From NCBI GenBank assembly GCA_002345965.1, contig DDTF01000038.1:1-64000 (forward strand): a DNA stretch of 64,000 nt, given 5' to 3'. Every line of letters starts with the position of its first letter. The stretch's first letter is position 1. The notes under the pieces were generated by a model. It was given only the letters and a program-made list of their open reading frames with translations, was not told the origin of the DNA and searched no databases. Shown here in pieces: positions 1 through 9,128 of the stretch. Position numbers and translations under genes: made by a program. The DNA is from Flammeovirgaceae bacterium UBA2371 (GTDB taxonomy: Bacteria > Bacteroidota > Bacteroidia > Cytophagales > Cyclobacteriaceae).

Positions 1-469
1 ATTCAATTATGGATATAGAGTTGCTCAGAATGAAGATATAACGAGAGATTGCATTCAGGATTTGTTCCTACAAATGTTTAAAAGGGCCTCTTTCAATGAT
101 ATTCGTGACCCGAAACCCTACCTGATTAAATCCTTGCGCTTTATTATTATTGATGTATTAAAAAAGAATAAAAAGTTACTATTAACTCCCAATGAACCTA
201 ATTGGCTGCTTTCAGCTGAAGATATTCAAATCAATAATGAAATAGATGAAGCTACAGGTAATCGAATCAAGATTGCCCTTGATACACTTACTCACAGACA
301 GAAAGAGATCATCTATTTACGCTTTTTTAGCGGTTTCAATTATGAAGAAATCGCACAAATAACAGGCATTAATAATCAATCTGTTCGCAACCTCTTCAGT
401 ACTGCCATCAAGCAGCTCCGAAAAATAATGCTTCCAATCCTACTAATGGCCATTGATATACAAGCCTAA
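1..469 (+). CDS. ECF RNA polymerase sigma factor, FecI-like (5' end cut by window edge)
   Basis: The frame is open from base 2, so the gene begins left of the window. The visible 155 or so residues hold the end of sigma region 2 (an IQDLF stretch near the edge, then PKPYL and the DNA-binding helix ending in DVLKK) and a full region 4 (LTHRQKEIIYLRF, then NYEEIAQITG as the helix-turn-helix). It is an extracytoplasmic-function sigma factor that would direct RNA polymerase to its own regulon. A FecR-type anti-sigma gene starts 99 bases downstream and a TonB-dependent receptor follows, the standard Bacteroidota cell-surface signalling order. An internal TTG at 62 is not the real start, because conserved region 2 sequence continues upstream of it. 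Confidence 0.9.
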   Translation, partial: FNYGYRVAQNEDITRDCIQDLFLQMFKRASFNDIRDPKPYLIKSLRFIIIDVLKKNKKLLLTPNEPNWLLSAEDIQINNEIDEATGNRIKIALDTLTHRQKEIIYLRFFSGFNYEEIAQITGINNQSVRNLFSTAIKQLRKIMLPILLMAIDIQA

Positions 470-568
470 TTGTAATCATAAATAGCTAACAATCTGATTG
501 TTACATTATTTTTTGGTTTTTATATAAAAAAAGGGAGTACATAATTCAATTCAAAGAGAGTATATACC

Positions 569-1588
569 ATGAAGTACAATCAATACAACGCAGAAGAATT
601 TCTGAACGATGAATCATTCCAGTCTTTTGCGCTTGGGCATAAAGAGGAGGATGTAAGCTTTTGGACGGCATGGATTAAAGAGCATCCAGAAAAGATAGTT
701 GAAGTAAATGAAGCCATAAAGATCTTAACTGCTTTTTCTATTAGAACAATAAATCCGGAAAAAGAAAAGTTTGAATCCGACCTTCAACAACTGCACAAAG
801 CCCTCAATGAACAAAAAGAATTAACCAAAACCATCCCAATAAGATCATTCAGATTTTCATGGAAAATAGCAGCATCCATTGTTTTATTGATTGGTGTTTC
901 AATAGCAGCCTATCAGTACGTCACTTATTTTACATCGAAAGCAGAACAAGTAGTAGTTGAAAAATCAGTGCCTGGTGGGAAGAAACTTACCTTCATGCTC
1001 CCGGATGGTTCAAAAGTTAAACTCAACGGTAACAGTTATTTAAAATATGATCAAAACTACCTGCTTAAACAGCGTAGCGTTACTTTAATTGGAGAAGCTT
1101 ACTTCGAAGTTGTTAAAGATTCCATCAATCCGTTTACAGTTGTATCAGGAGCCATCTCTACTACTGCACTTGGCACCTCCTTTAACGTCAAAGCGTATGA
1201 CAACGAAAATCTGATAGAAGTAGCACTTATTACAGGTAAAGTGAAAGTGGTCGATAATAGAGACAATAGTTTAACGCTTAACCCTGGAAAGGGCGCCCGC
1301 TATCTCGTTGACGGTCAGCAGCTGATTGCATATGAATTTAATAGTGATGAGGTGCTGGCCTGGAAAGATGGGATTATCAAATTTAAGAACGCCAGCATTG
1401 ATGAAGTATCCAGAACTTTGGAGCGTTGGTATGGCGTGAGCATTGAAATAATTAATCCACCGGATCAGGCTTGGAGAATAAACGGAACATTCGAAAATGA
1501 ATCACTTGAGAATGTTTTAAATAGCATCAGCTATACATCCCCTCTGAATTACACTTTGCAAAATAATAAACTAACACTTGAATTTTAA
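569..1588 (+). CDS. FecR-family anti-sigma factor with DUF4974
   Basis: A 339-residue inner-membrane anti-sigma regulator. The N-terminal ~95 residues are cytoplasmic and would hold the neighbouring sigma factor. One membrane helix lies at about 98-119 (start WKIAASIVLLIG). The periplasmic FecR domain follows at about 125-225, with the usual LPDGSKVKLN, GEAYFEV and GTSFNVKAY motifs. The C-terminal DUF4974 domain at about 265-335 (FKNASIDEV, LERWYGV) contacts the receptor in known systems. Length and order match Bacteroidota FecR proteins. Start is an ATG. The upstream sigma gene and downstream receptor make this a complete surface signalling triad, though the signal molecule is not evident from sequence. 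Confidence 0.93.
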   Translation: MKYNQYNAEEFLNDESFQSFALGHKEEDVSFWTAWIKEHPEKIVEVNEAIKILTAFSIRTINPEKEKFESDLQQLHKALNEQKELTKTIPIRSFRFSWKIAASIVLLIGVSIAAYQYVTYFTSKAEQVVVEKSVPGGKKLTFMLPDGSKVKLNGNSYLKYDQNYLLKQRSVTLIGEAYFEVVKDSINPFTVVSGAISTTALGTSFNVKAYDNENLIEVALITGKVKVVDNRDNSLTLNPGKGARYLVDGQQLIAYEFNSDEVLAWKDGIIKFKNASIDEVSRTLERWYGVSIEIINPPDQAWRINGTFENESLENVLNSISYTSPLNYTLQNNKLTLEF

Positions 1589-1632
1589 ACCTGAAACCTA
1601 AGAAGCCTATGATAAACAATACCTCTTAAAGT

Positions 1633-1661
1633 AAGGCCGTCAGTTTAGAACTAACGGCCTT
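1633..1661 (+). promoter_or_regulatory. Strong hairpin in the fecR-receptor gap
   Basis: Arms AAGGCCGT (1633-1640) and ACGGCCTT (1654-1661) are perfectly complementary, and the AGTT/AACT inner pairs extend the stem around a short loop. No T-run follows on the plus strand, so it is not a classical terminator. It may attenuate, process or stabilise the transcript between the anti-sigma and receptor genes. That role is inference; the pairing is directly visible. Confidence 0.55.
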
Positions 1662-1668
1662 GAAAAAA

Positions 1669-1727
1669 GTTATCACAAATCGCAATGGGTTGTCATCGCT
1701 AAATAAGAACCCAGCCACTTGGATAAC
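1669..1727 (+). promoter_or_regulatory. Nested stem structure in the receptor leader
   Basis: Outer arms GTTATC (1669-1674) and GATAAC (1722-1727) enclose inner arms TGGGTT (1686-1691) and AACCCA (1708-1713). Together with the hairpin just upstream, most of the 183-base gap can fold, ending about 45 bases before the receptor start. It could be a leader element controlling receptor translation. Short complementary arms can arise by chance, so confidence is low. Confidence 0.3.
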
Positions 1728-1771
1728 ACCACGTTTAACAAAAAATAAATTTTCATTAAACATTTAAAGAT

Positions 1772-4579
1772 ATGCGTTTGATAAAAAACTTTTACGCTGT
1801 TTTACTTCTTTTTGCCCTTCCTGCACTCACCCAAGCCCAAACTATTTCAGGAGTGGTCAATAGCAATGATGGACCGGTAGTCGGAGCCACTGTAAGTGCC
1901 GGATCTAATCAAGGAACAATTACTGATCTGGACGGCCGGTATACACTGAGCCTGTCAGCTGGCACGCATAAGGTCACATTCAGTTATATTGGCTATGTAT
2001 CTCAAAGTCAAAATATAACCCTTACTGCGGGAGAAACCAGAACCATCAACATTACATTGGCAGAAGACATCACTCAACTGGGAGTAGTAATCGTAGTTGG
2101 ATCTCGTACACAACCCCGATCAGACATCGACACTCCTTTGCCTGTTGATATCTTAACCAACAGAGAGTTGAATTCTACTGGACAAATGACCTTTGATAAG
2201 GCGTTACAATACAGAGTGCCATCATTTAATACGGTGCAGACACCTGTAAATGATGCTACTTCATTACTGGACCCTTATGAAATCAGAAACATGGGTCCGA
2301 GTAGAACTTTGATTTTGATCAATGGCAAGAGAAAGAACCTGAGCTCTTTGCTCTACACACAGACTTCTCCTGGTCGTGGTGAAACTGGTGCTGATATTTC
2401 TGCTATACCTACTGATGCCATTAAACGCGTTGAGATATTGAGAGATGGTGCTTCTGCTCAGTATGGTTCGGATGCGATAGCAGGTGTAATGAACATTGTG
2501 CTAAAAGACGATGCTTCAGATGGGTCTGTTACTTTAAGAACCGGAATGACGTCAGAAGGTGATGGTGAAACCCTAGGTATGAGTCTTAACAATGGAACCA
2601 GCCTTGGCAATGGTCGTGGATTCTTAAACTACACCGTTGATCTTTCAAAAGTAAACCTGGCCAACCGTCCGGGAATGGTGGATGCAGCTGGAGAAGCCGC
2701 AGATTTTGGCGCTAGTCTTGCTGAAGTACAAAGCTTCTTAGCTTTGAAACCAGATGCAGGAAACATTAATGGCTCGCCAGAAACCACAGCTTCTAAATTT
2801 TTAGTGAATGCAGGCTTGGATGTCAATGAAAACACAAGTGTATATGGAAATGCAGCCTACGTCTATAAAAAGGTAAACAGTTTTGCCAACTACCGTACAC
2901 CATATTGGAGAACATTGGCAGACTTCCCCTATCTGGCTGATTTTTTTCCGAATGGTCCTAACGGATCCTATGTAGGATACGTGCCTACATTTGATGGTGA
3001 CCTGAACGACTACAATGCTACCATTGGTTTCAAATCCAAAAAGAATGACTGGCTTTACGATGTAAGTTTCACAACAGGAGGAAATAGTCAAACGTATCGT
3101 GTAGTCAATTCACACAATCGAAATACAGTATTGTCACCACCTACATTTTTAGGAGATCTTAATAACGATGGTCTGGTTGATCTGGTAGCCTATGACGCTA
3201 ACGGTGACACTGTCGTAGATCCGGATGAAGGTGTGGAGCTACTTCCTGGATCCAACTTATACAGGGAAAATAGCCAGGTGTCTTTTGACCCAGGCGGAAC
3301 AAGATTTGCGCACTCGGTAGGAAACATCGATATCTCTAAAATTGTATCTGACCAGATAGGCATTGCATTTGGTACTGAATTCAGATCTGAAACCTTTACA
3401 GTCATTGAAGGCGAGTTGTCTTCGTATGACGGAGGTGGAGCAGACTCTTTTGCTGGTAACCGCCCTGAAAACTCTGGTAGCTTTACCCGATACAATTTTG
3501 GTGGTTATTTTGACCTTGCTTTTGATGTAACGAAGGATTTCCTTTTAAACGGAACAGTGCGTGTAGAAAATTATAGCGACTTTGGAAGTGCCTTTGTTTG
3601 GAAAGTAAGCTCTCGTTATAAATTTATGGATGATAAAATAACACTTAGAGGTTCCATCTCAACAGGATTCAGAGCGCCTACCTTGCATCAGATTTATACT
3701 CAAAAAGCACAGTATAGCTTTATCCCAGGACAAGGTATTCAGGTTGGTGGTTTAGTAAGTAACGTATCAAGAGAAGCCAATCTTTTGAATATCCCTCAAT
3801 TGGATGCGGAAAAATCTACAAACCTTACTGTAGGTTTAGGATCACGAATCAACGAAAACTTCAGTATTACTGCTGACTACTATAACATCCAGGTAAAAGA
3901 CAGGATCGTATTAAGCAATGAGATTATACCTCCAGCAGGCCCTGCCTTTCAGGGATTATCTGACATCAGCTTCTTTGTGAATGCTATTGATACACGTACA
4001 TCCGGTATTGACGTGGTGTCTAACTATCGAGCTGGTAAGTTGAGACTGAATCTGGCTGGAAACTACACCATCCAAAATGAGAGAGATGGTGCCGTAAACA
4101 ACCCAGCATTTGTTGCTAACTCCGGTCAGTCTGTTGTGGATGCTACGCAAGAAGCATTGTTCTTTACTTCAAGGCCAAAGACTAAATGGATCTTGGGCGC
4201 AGACTATACAGTCAATAAATTCATCTTTTCCCTGAACAATACTTACTTTGGTAAGACTACCTTCAAACAACAGGGATTGAACAATGACTTGAGAACAGAA
4301 TTTATTCCTAAAGTTGTTACAGACTTGAGCATAAACTATGCCGCGTCTGAGAAAGTAAATATTACCCTCAGCATAAACAACTTGCTGAACGTATTGCCTG
4401 AGTGGGAATTTGTAGCGGATGGCCCAACTGGAGAAGCTCTTTTAGCTGATCCTGCACAGTTGAAGGTTGAGTCTAACCTGATCACTTTCAATCAACGTTA
4501 TTCTCAAATGACCTATGACGGATATCACTTCAGCCAACTTGGTACTTTGCTTAACTTGGCTGTGAATGTGAGGTTCTAG
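1772..4579 (+). CDS. TonB-dependent outer-membrane receptor
   Basis: A 935-residue outer-membrane receptor. A signal peptide (cleavage near residue 22, ALTQAQ) is followed by a carboxypeptidase-regulatory-like beta domain at about 23-100 (ISGVVNSNDGPVVGATV, TDLDGRYTL, YIGY). The plug lies at about 115-240 (PLPVDILT, NMGPSRTLILINGKR, VEILRDGASAQYGSDAIAGV), then a 22-strand barrel ending in the typical final aromatic (AVNVRF). It imports an unknown ligand using TonB energy and, given the upstream sigma/FecR pair, probably signals its presence. No SusD-type lipoprotein follows, so it is not an obvious glycan SusC. A conserved YNIQVKDRI segment near residue 710 and the terminal NNLLNV strand fit siderophore/vitamin-type receptors. 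Confidence 0.93.
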   Translation: MRLIKNFYAVLLLFALPALTQAQTISGVVNSNDGPVVGATVSAGSNQGTITDLDGRYTLSLSAGTHKVTFSYIGYVSQSQNITLTAGETRTINITLAEDITQLGVVIVVGSRTQPRSDIDTPLPVDILTNRELNSTGQMTFDKALQYRVPSFNTVQTPVNDATSLLDPYEIRNMGPSRTLILINGKRKNLSSLLYTQTSPGRGETGADISAIPTDAIKRVEILRDGASAQYGSDAIAGVMNIVLKDDASDGSVTLRTGMTSEGDGETLGMSLNNGTSLGNGRGFLNYTVDLSKVNLANRPGMVDAAGEAADFGASLAEVQSFLALKPDAGNINGSPETTASKFLVNAGLDVNENTSVYGNAAYVYKKVNSFANYRTPYWRTLADFPYLADFFPNGPNGSYVGYVPTFDGDLNDYNATIGFKSKKNDWLYDVSFTTGGNSQTYRVVNSHNRNTVLSPPTFLGDLNNDGLVDLVAYDANGDTVVDPDEGVELLPGSNLYRENSQVSFDPGGTRFAHSVGNIDISKIVSDQIGIAFGTEFRSETFTVIEGELSSYDGGGADSFAGNRPENSGSFTRYNFGGYFDLAFDVTKDFLLNGTVRVENYSDFGSAFVWKVSSRYKFMDDKITLRGSISTGFRAPTLHQIYTQKAQYSFIPGQGIQVGGLVSNVSREANLLNIPQLDAEKSTNLTVGLGSRINENFSITADYYNIQVKDRIVLSNEIIPPAGPAFQGLSDISFFVNAIDTRTSGIDVVSNYRAGKLRLNLAGNYTIQNERDGAVNNPAFVANSGQSVVDATQEALFFTSRPKTKWILGADYTVNKFIFSLNNTYFGKTTFKQQGLNNDLRTEFIPKVVTDLSINYAASEKVNITLSINNLLNVLPEWEFVADGPTGEALLADPAQLKVESNLITFNQRYSQMTYDGYHFSQLGTLLNLAVNVRF

Positions 4580-4601
4580 ATCTGCAAATTTTACTTTGTG
4601 A

Positions 4602-4636
4602 AAAATGACTCAACTTTTAGTTGGGTCATTTTTTTT
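4602..4636 (+). terminator. Intrinsic terminator after the receptor gene
   Basis: An 11-base stem, AATGACTCAAC (4604-4614) with GTTGGGTCATT (4620-4630, one G-T pair), is closed by a five-base loop and followed at once by a T-run (4629-4636). It ends the receptor transcript before the cytochrome gene. Confidence 0.88.
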
Positions 4637-4717
4637 ATTCTACTATTTCCACCAAAACGGGTGATTGAATTATAGTGATCAATACTTACCTTCAATCTCA
4701 TCATTGTGCATTTCCCT

Positions 4718-5194
4718 ATGAAAAGCTTTCATATAGTAATACTCTTGTTTGGAGTCACACTTGTGCTCACTCTGTCATCTTTGCAAAGTGGTGAAACCAT
4801 AACGCGTAAGCAAAATATTGATTCTCTGAAAGCAGATCGGGACATGCACAAAAAAAGAATACTGGCATCGATTGCAGGGAAAGAAAGACTACCTGCTGAT
4901 TCCGTATTTGAAAACATTGAAATATTTAAAGGTGTTCCAGCTGGTCAATTATTGAACATCATGGATATTGCCTTTAGTCAGTCGTTAGGGGTAAGTTGTG
5001 GCCATTGTCACAACACAAAAGATTTTGGTTCTGAGCAGAAGAATGAAAAAAAAATAGCGAGGGAAATGTGGGCATTCGCAGCTCAAACAAGGGATCTGCT
5101 TAAAAATGTGAAAAGCTTAAAATCAGAAAAACCAACAGTTAACTGTACTACGTGTCATCGTGGTCAGCTCAAACCTGCTCTTAGCCTGAATTAA
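4718..5194 (+). CDS. Diheme c-type cytochrome, reaction-centre-cytochrome-like family
   Basis: A small exported electron carrier with a signal/anchor segment at the N-terminus (hydrophobic IVILLFGVTLVLTL). Two haem c sites are present: CGHCH (about residue 94 from this start) and CTTCH (about residue 143). The surrounding pattern (FKGVPAGQLL, IMDIAFSQSLGVSCGHCH, CTTCHRG) resembles the photosynthetic reaction centre cytochrome c family that is widespread in non-phototrophic Bacteroidota. It would carry electrons in the periplasm; the partner is unknown. ATG codons lie at 4706 and 4718. The second is preferred because it gives a normal MKS- signal start. Confidence 0.82.
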   Translation: MKSFHIVILLFGVTLVLTLSSLQSGETITRKQNIDSLKADRDMHKKRILASIAGKERLPADSVFENIEIFKGVPAGQLLNIMDIAFSQSLGVSCGHCHNTKDFGSEQKNEKKIAREMWAFAAQTRDLLKNVKSLKSEKPTVNCTTCHRGQLKPALSLN

Positions 5195-5195
5195 A

Positions 5196-5444
5196 TCAAC
5201 AAGGTACCTTCCAATCCTTGCCCAGAGCAATCGTGCCTGCTTCCACTTTTTCCATTATTTTTTCTCTTGAGTACCTGCACCCAATATCCATAAACTGGTA
5301 CTCCACTCCATTAATCATAAAGTTGTAGTAGCAGGTGTTTTTAGATTTGCTATTCTTAACACAAATCAACTCAGGCCGTTCTTTTGTTATAGTTCTGGCG
5401 CTAAACAATGTGGCAACGGCAGCCAAGATTAAAAAATATTTCAT
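5196..5444 (-). CDS. Small secreted Cys-containing protein, function unknown
   Basis: An 82-residue protein with a clear signal peptide (residues 1-16, hydrophobic, ending FSA). Four cysteines at 28, 38, 56 and the very last residue, 82, could form two disulfides in the periplasm or outside. No family was recognised. The stop lies one base from the stop of the convergent cytochrome gene. It sits downstream of ahcY on the same strand, but a terminator separates them, so it probably has its own promoter. The intact signal peptide and compact end argue that it is real. Confidence 0.6.
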   Translation of the reverse strand: MKYFLILAAVATLFSARTITKERPELICVKNSKSKNTCYYNFMINGVEYQFMDIGCRYSREKIMEKVEAGTIALGKDWKVPC

Positions 5445-5458
5445 CTTGTGTACAGTTT

Positions 5459-5500
5459 AAAAAATATGAAGCCCATGCAATTTACAATTACATGGGCTTC
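5459..5500 (-). terminator. Intrinsic terminator of ahcY
   Basis: On the minus strand a perfect 10-base stem (GAAGCCCATG/CATGGGCTTC; plus-strand arms 5468-5477 and 5491-5500) is followed by an AT-rich tract with six consecutive T bases (plus 5459-5464). It lies 20 bases after the ahcY stop. Confidence 0.85.
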
Positions 5501-5520
5501 AATAAAAGAACTATTGCTGA

Positions 5521-6825
5521 TTAATAGCGATAATAATCAGGCTTGTATGGCCCTTGTGGCTCTACCCCAATATATTTTGCTTGTTCCGGACTTAATTTAT
5601 CCAGCTCAACTCCAATTTTTTTAAGGTGTAAAGCTGCCACTTTTTCATCCAGGTGTTTTGGAAGCATATAAACCTTATTCTCATATTGATCCGTGTTTTT
5701 CCAAAGTTCAATTTGAGCCAAAGTTTGATTGCTGAATGAATTGGACATTACAAATGACGGATGTCCCATGGCACAGCCCAAGTTTACCAATCGGCCTTCA
5801 GCCAACAAGATCACCTGATTGCCGCTGTCCAGTGTATAAAGATCAACCTGAGGCTTGATGGTGTCCTTTTTTGAATTTTTATTCAACCAGGCTACATCAA
5901 TCTCATTATCAAAGTGGCCAATGTTACACACGATGGTCTTATCTTTCATGCTTTTGAAATGACGATCAACGATAATGTTGTAGTTACCAGTGGCTGTTAC
6001 CACGATGTCCGCTTCTTTCACCGCATCGTCCATGCGCTTCACTGCATAGCCATCCATGGCTGCCTGTAACGCACAAATAGGATCAATTTCTGTAATGATT
6101 ACACGTGCACCAGCACCGCGCAATGAAGCCGCAGAACCTTTACCCACATCTCCGTAACCAGCTACTACCGCCACTTTACCAGCGATCATCACATCTGTTG
6201 CTCTTCTGATTGAATCTACCAATGATTCTTTGCAACCATATTTATTGTCAAATTTAGATTTGGTTACAGAATCGTTTACGTTGATGGCAGGAAGAGGTAA
6301 AGTACCCTTTGTCATTCTTTCAATCAATCGATGAACTCCAGTTGTAGTCTCTTCTGAAATACCTTTAATGGCAGGAACCAACTCAGGAAAGCGATCCAGT
6401 ACCATGTTGGTAAGGTCACCACCATCATCCAAAATCATATTAAGGGGTTTCCCGCCTTCAAATGCAAAAAGTGTTTGTTCAATGCACCAGTCAAATTCCT
6501 GCTCGTTCATACCTTTCCATGCAAATACAGGAATACCCGCCTTGGCAATAGCTGCTGCCGCATGATCCTGAGTGGAGAAGATATTGCATGATGACCAGGT
6601 AACATCCGCCCCCAAAGCTGTCAATGTTTCAATTAAGACAGCTGTCTGGATAGTCATGTGCAAACAGCCGGCAATACGAGCACCTTTCAAAGGTTGCTTT
6701 GGTCCGTATTCTTCACGGATGGCCATTAATCCAGGCATTTCCGCCTCAGCCAATTCAATTTCCTTACGACCCCAGTCGGCCAGATTGATATCTTTTACTT
6801 TGTATTTTACCTTTTCTTCAACCAT
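5521..6825 (-). CDS. ahcY: Adenosylhomocysteinase
   Basis: A 434-residue cytosolic NAD-dependent enzyme that hydrolyses S-adenosylhomocysteine to adenosine and homocysteine, removing the product inhibitor of methyltransferases. Visible signatures are the N-terminal substrate domain ([32 protein letters not shown]), [11 protein letters not shown], the Rossmann loop [15 protein letters not shown] and the conserved C-terminus KPDYYRY, where the usual His of KPDHYRY is Tyr. Length is full. The gene is monocistronic: a TAnnTTTG element lies upstream and a terminator downstream. I saw no SAH riboswitch in the 172-base upstream gap. Confidence 0.97.
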   Translation of the reverse strand: MVEEKVKYKVKDINLADWGRKEIELAEAEMPGLMAIREEYGPKQPLKGARIAGCLHMTIQTAVLIETLTALGADVTWSSCNIFSTQDHAAAAIAKAGIPVFAWKGMNEQEFDWCIEQTLFAFEGGKPLNMILDDGGDLTNMVLDRFPELVPAIKGISEETTTGVHRLIERMTKGTLPLPAINVNDSVTKSKFDNKYGCKESLVDSIRRATDVMIAGKVAVVAGYGDVGKGSAASLRGAGARVIITEIDPICALQAAMDGYAVKRMDDAVKEADIVVTATGNYNIIVDRHFKSMKDKTIVCNIGHFDNEIDVAWLNKNSKKDTIKPQVDLYTLDSGNQVILLAEGRLVNLGCAMGHPSFVMSNSFSNQTLAQIELWKNTDQYENKVYMLPKHLDEKVAALHLKKIGVELDKLSPEQAKYIGVEPQGPYKPDYYRY

Positions 6826-6863
6826 TTTTTAGCGTTTTTTTGATGTTTTCCGTAATTGAAACA

Positions 6864-6871
6864 CAAAAATA
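6864..6871 (-). promoter_or_regulatory. Candidate -7 promoter element of ahcY
   Basis: On the minus strand TATTTTTG matches the Bacteroidota consensus TAnnTTTG exactly. It lies about 38 bases upstream of the ahcY ATG, leaving a leader of roughly 30 bases. No good -33 TTG was found at the usual spacing. Confidence 0.45.
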
Positions 6872-6997
6872 CGACAAAGGTTTTTAAATAACCACCTAAC
6901 TCCCTCACTGTCTTATAAATGCCATTCCATCAATAATTGAATGGCCTCAATACTGAACTAATTCCACGAGCAGAGTTGTTAACCATGCAAACTGGAA

Positions 6998-7651
6998 ATG
7001 ATGCAAAAAATCACTATAGATGTAATTTCTGATGTGGTATGCCCATGGTGCTACATTGGTAAAAGAAGACTGGAAAGCGCCATTGAAGAATTGAAAAATG
7101 AATTTGAATTTGAAGTAAACTATCTGCCTTTTGAGCTTAATCCCAACATGCCTGCAGAAGGAAGAAATCAAAAGGAGTACCTCACCACAAAATTTGGAGG
7201 AGAAGAACGCTACAAACAACTTACGGATAACGTGACCAGAATTGCTTCGGAAGAAGGACTGAATTTTAATTACGAACAGCAACAGAATTCACCAAATACA
7301 CGCAAGGCACATCGGCTGATTTGGTTAGCCAAGCAAGAATCAGTTCAGGGAGAAGTCAAAGAAGCACTACTTAACGCATATTTCGAAAAAGGCATTGATC
7401 TTACTCAGGATGAAAACCTAATTGAGGTAGTATCAGCAGCAGGATTGAGTCAGGAAAAAGCCCGGACTTTATTGTCTTCCGATGAAGGGGTTGTGGAGGT
7501 AGAATACATGGAACAATTAAATATTCAAAGAGGGGTTAGCGGAGTACCTTTCTATATTGTGAATAATAAATATGGGATTTCAGGTGCACAGCCTTCTTCA
7601 ATCTTTGTAAATGCCCTTAAGGATATTTCCAAAAAAGAGCTGGTTCAGTAA
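6998..7651 (+). CDS. DsbA-family oxidoreductase, FrnE-like
   Basis: A 217-residue cytosolic thioredoxin-fold protein of the DsbA/FrnE (2-hydroxychromene-2-carboxylate isomerase-like) family. The redox motif CPWC sits at residues 15-18, directly after the first strand (DVVCPWCYIGKRRLE). Other family signs are FELNPNMP, NTRKAHRLIWLAK, the cis-Pro loop GVSGVPFYIV and GAQPSSIF. There is no signal peptide, so it acts in the cytoplasm, probably in thiol-disulfide exchange or oxidative-stress defence. Two ATGs lie in tandem at 6998 and 7001; either could start it. Its stop is three bases from the stop of the convergent sialidase-fold gene. Confidence 0.88.
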   Translation: MMQKITIDVISDVVCPWCYIGKRRLESAIEELKNEFEFEVNYLPFELNPNMPAEGRNQKEYLTTKFGGEERYKQLTDNVTRIASEEGLNFNYEQQQNSPNTRKAHRLIWLAKQESVQGEVKEALLNAYFEKGIDLTQDENLIEVVSAAGLSQEKARTLLSSDEGVVEVEYMEQLNIQRGVSGVPFYIVNNKYGISGAQPSSIFVNALKDISKKELVQ

Positions 7652-7654
7652 TAA

Positions 7655-8974
7655 TTACTTCTTCTTTTTTTGCGTGCTGATTTTTTCAATCAATTGATCC
7701 TGATGGATGATGGTGGTCCATATGCTGGTTTTACCTTCATCCATGCGCGTCCATACCGCAGCAATAACACCATCGTGCGCTGCAATGTTGGTATAATCTC
7801 CAAAGAACTTATCTTCAGATGGAACAAATGGAGTTTCACTTATTTTTACATCCTTGAAAGTATATCCAGCGTCTTCAGAGTAAGATAAGTATACATCGGT
7901 TCGGTTGTCATCATAATTCCTGCGATCATAATAAACAACATAAATATATCCGGTTGTTTGATCCACTGTCATCCATGGCAAAAATTGATGTTTTTCTGAA
8001 TTCTCTTTGCTAACTTTTACCGGTATACTCCAGTTATCACCATGATTAACAGAACGAACAAACCAAACGTCTGTATCATTCTCTCCATTTCTCTGATCCG
8101 ACCATAACATATATAATACACCTTTCGATCTGGTTGGGCTGTTATCCACTTTGAGTACAGGCATTCCATTGCACCTGCTTAATCCAGGGATTTTCAAATC
8201 CCATCCACCTACCTGCTTCTCAATGGGTATATCGTTTCTCAACCAGGTATTACCCTCATCAAATGATCTGTCCAAATAGATGATGCCTGCGTGTGACCAG
8301 GTAACAAAAACTTTCCCATCCAGCCCAATAGCCGGCACTGCACCTTCAGCAGTATTGTCACTGTCTATACAATCGCCAGCCACCTGATTCAATTGAACAG
8401 GCTCACTCCACTTTTTACCATTGGAAGAGCTGCTCATCAAAATATTGGATTGACACTGGGGGTCTTTAGAAGCGTACTTATCAAATTGAGTCCAGGTTAC
8501 AATTAGGTTTCCTTTCTTGGGATGAACAGCAGCCCATGGTTTGTCTTGATCTTTTGAAGCATGATATCCGATTGATACTCCTTCATCCCATGTTTTTCCA
8601 CCGTCATCAGATTGATGAGCCACAATTCTATCCAGCCAGGCTTCATTGCTTCTCCCCTCTCCACTTGGATCAGACAAATGAAAAAAGTAGAGCCCACCTT
8701 TTGAATTCGACTCCAGCACCACATCACCATAAACTCCAAAGGGAGATGTTACTGTAGTTTCACTCCAGGTTTCACCTCCATCTTTAGTGTACTTTATCTG
8801 ATCAAGACTGTATGCAGCAACTATGTTTTTTGAATCTTTCAAATTGATGGTAATACTTGGCTCCACCATAGGCTTACCTCCTTGCTGCTGCTCAGCTAAT
8901 TTAATGTTCCTAAATTGCGCTATTGCTTCCCATTGAATCAAAACGAACAAAATTAATATGAGTGGCCTGATCAT
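7655..8974 (-). CDS. Secreted BNR/Asp-box beta-propeller protein (sialidase superfamily)
   Basis: An exported six-bladed propeller of about 439 residues. Start at the ATG of MIRPLIL is preferred because it heads a clean signal peptide ending IAQ; an in-frame upstream TTG at 9007 and ATG at 8992 would only lengthen the n-region. Repeated Asp-box motifs are visible: TKDGGETW, SDDGGKTW, FDEGNTW, VNHGDNW and SEDAGYTF. The fold is that of exo-alpha-sialidases, but the full set of catalytic arginines was not assigned, so enzymatic activity is uncertain. It could be a glycan- or protein-binding propeller. No carbohydrate operon surrounds it. Confidence 0.82.
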   Translation of the reverse strand: MIRPLILILFVLIQWEAIAQFRNIKLAEQQQGGKPMVEPSITINLKDSKNIVAAYSLDQIKYTKDGGETWSETTVTSPFGVYGDVVLESNSKGGLYFFHLSDPSGEGRSNEAWLDRIVAHQSDDGGKTWDEGVSIGYHASKDQDKPWAAVHPKKGNLIVTWTQFDKYASKDPQCQSNILMSSSSNGKKWSEPVQLNQVAGDCIDSDNTAEGAVPAIGLDGKVFVTWSHAGIIYLDRSFDEGNTWLRNDIPIEKQVGGWDLKIPGLSRCNGMPVLKVDNSPTRSKGVLYMLWSDQRNGENDTDVWFVRSVNHGDNWSIPVKVSKENSEKHQFLPWMTVDQTTGYIYVVYYDRRNYDDNRTDVYLSYSEDAGYTFKDVKISETPFVPSEDKFFGDYTNIAAHDGVIAAVWTRMDEGKTSIWTTIIHQDQLIEKISTQKKKK

Positions 8975-9128
8975 TTTACAAGTATTAAGCATGCTTAAAA
9001 AAGACAACGGATAATTAGCTACTCAACAAAATCGAGTATGTCCTTATGCCCAAATTTAATCAAAAGGATTAAGTATATGATAGACTGCAGGCGCAGTACT
9101 TCATAATTTAATTCAATGAAGATAATGT

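Noticed and set aside
6826..6997. SAH riboswitch before ahcY
   Set aside because: The gap is AT-rich with no conserved SAH aptamer core; only a promoter-like element is seen.
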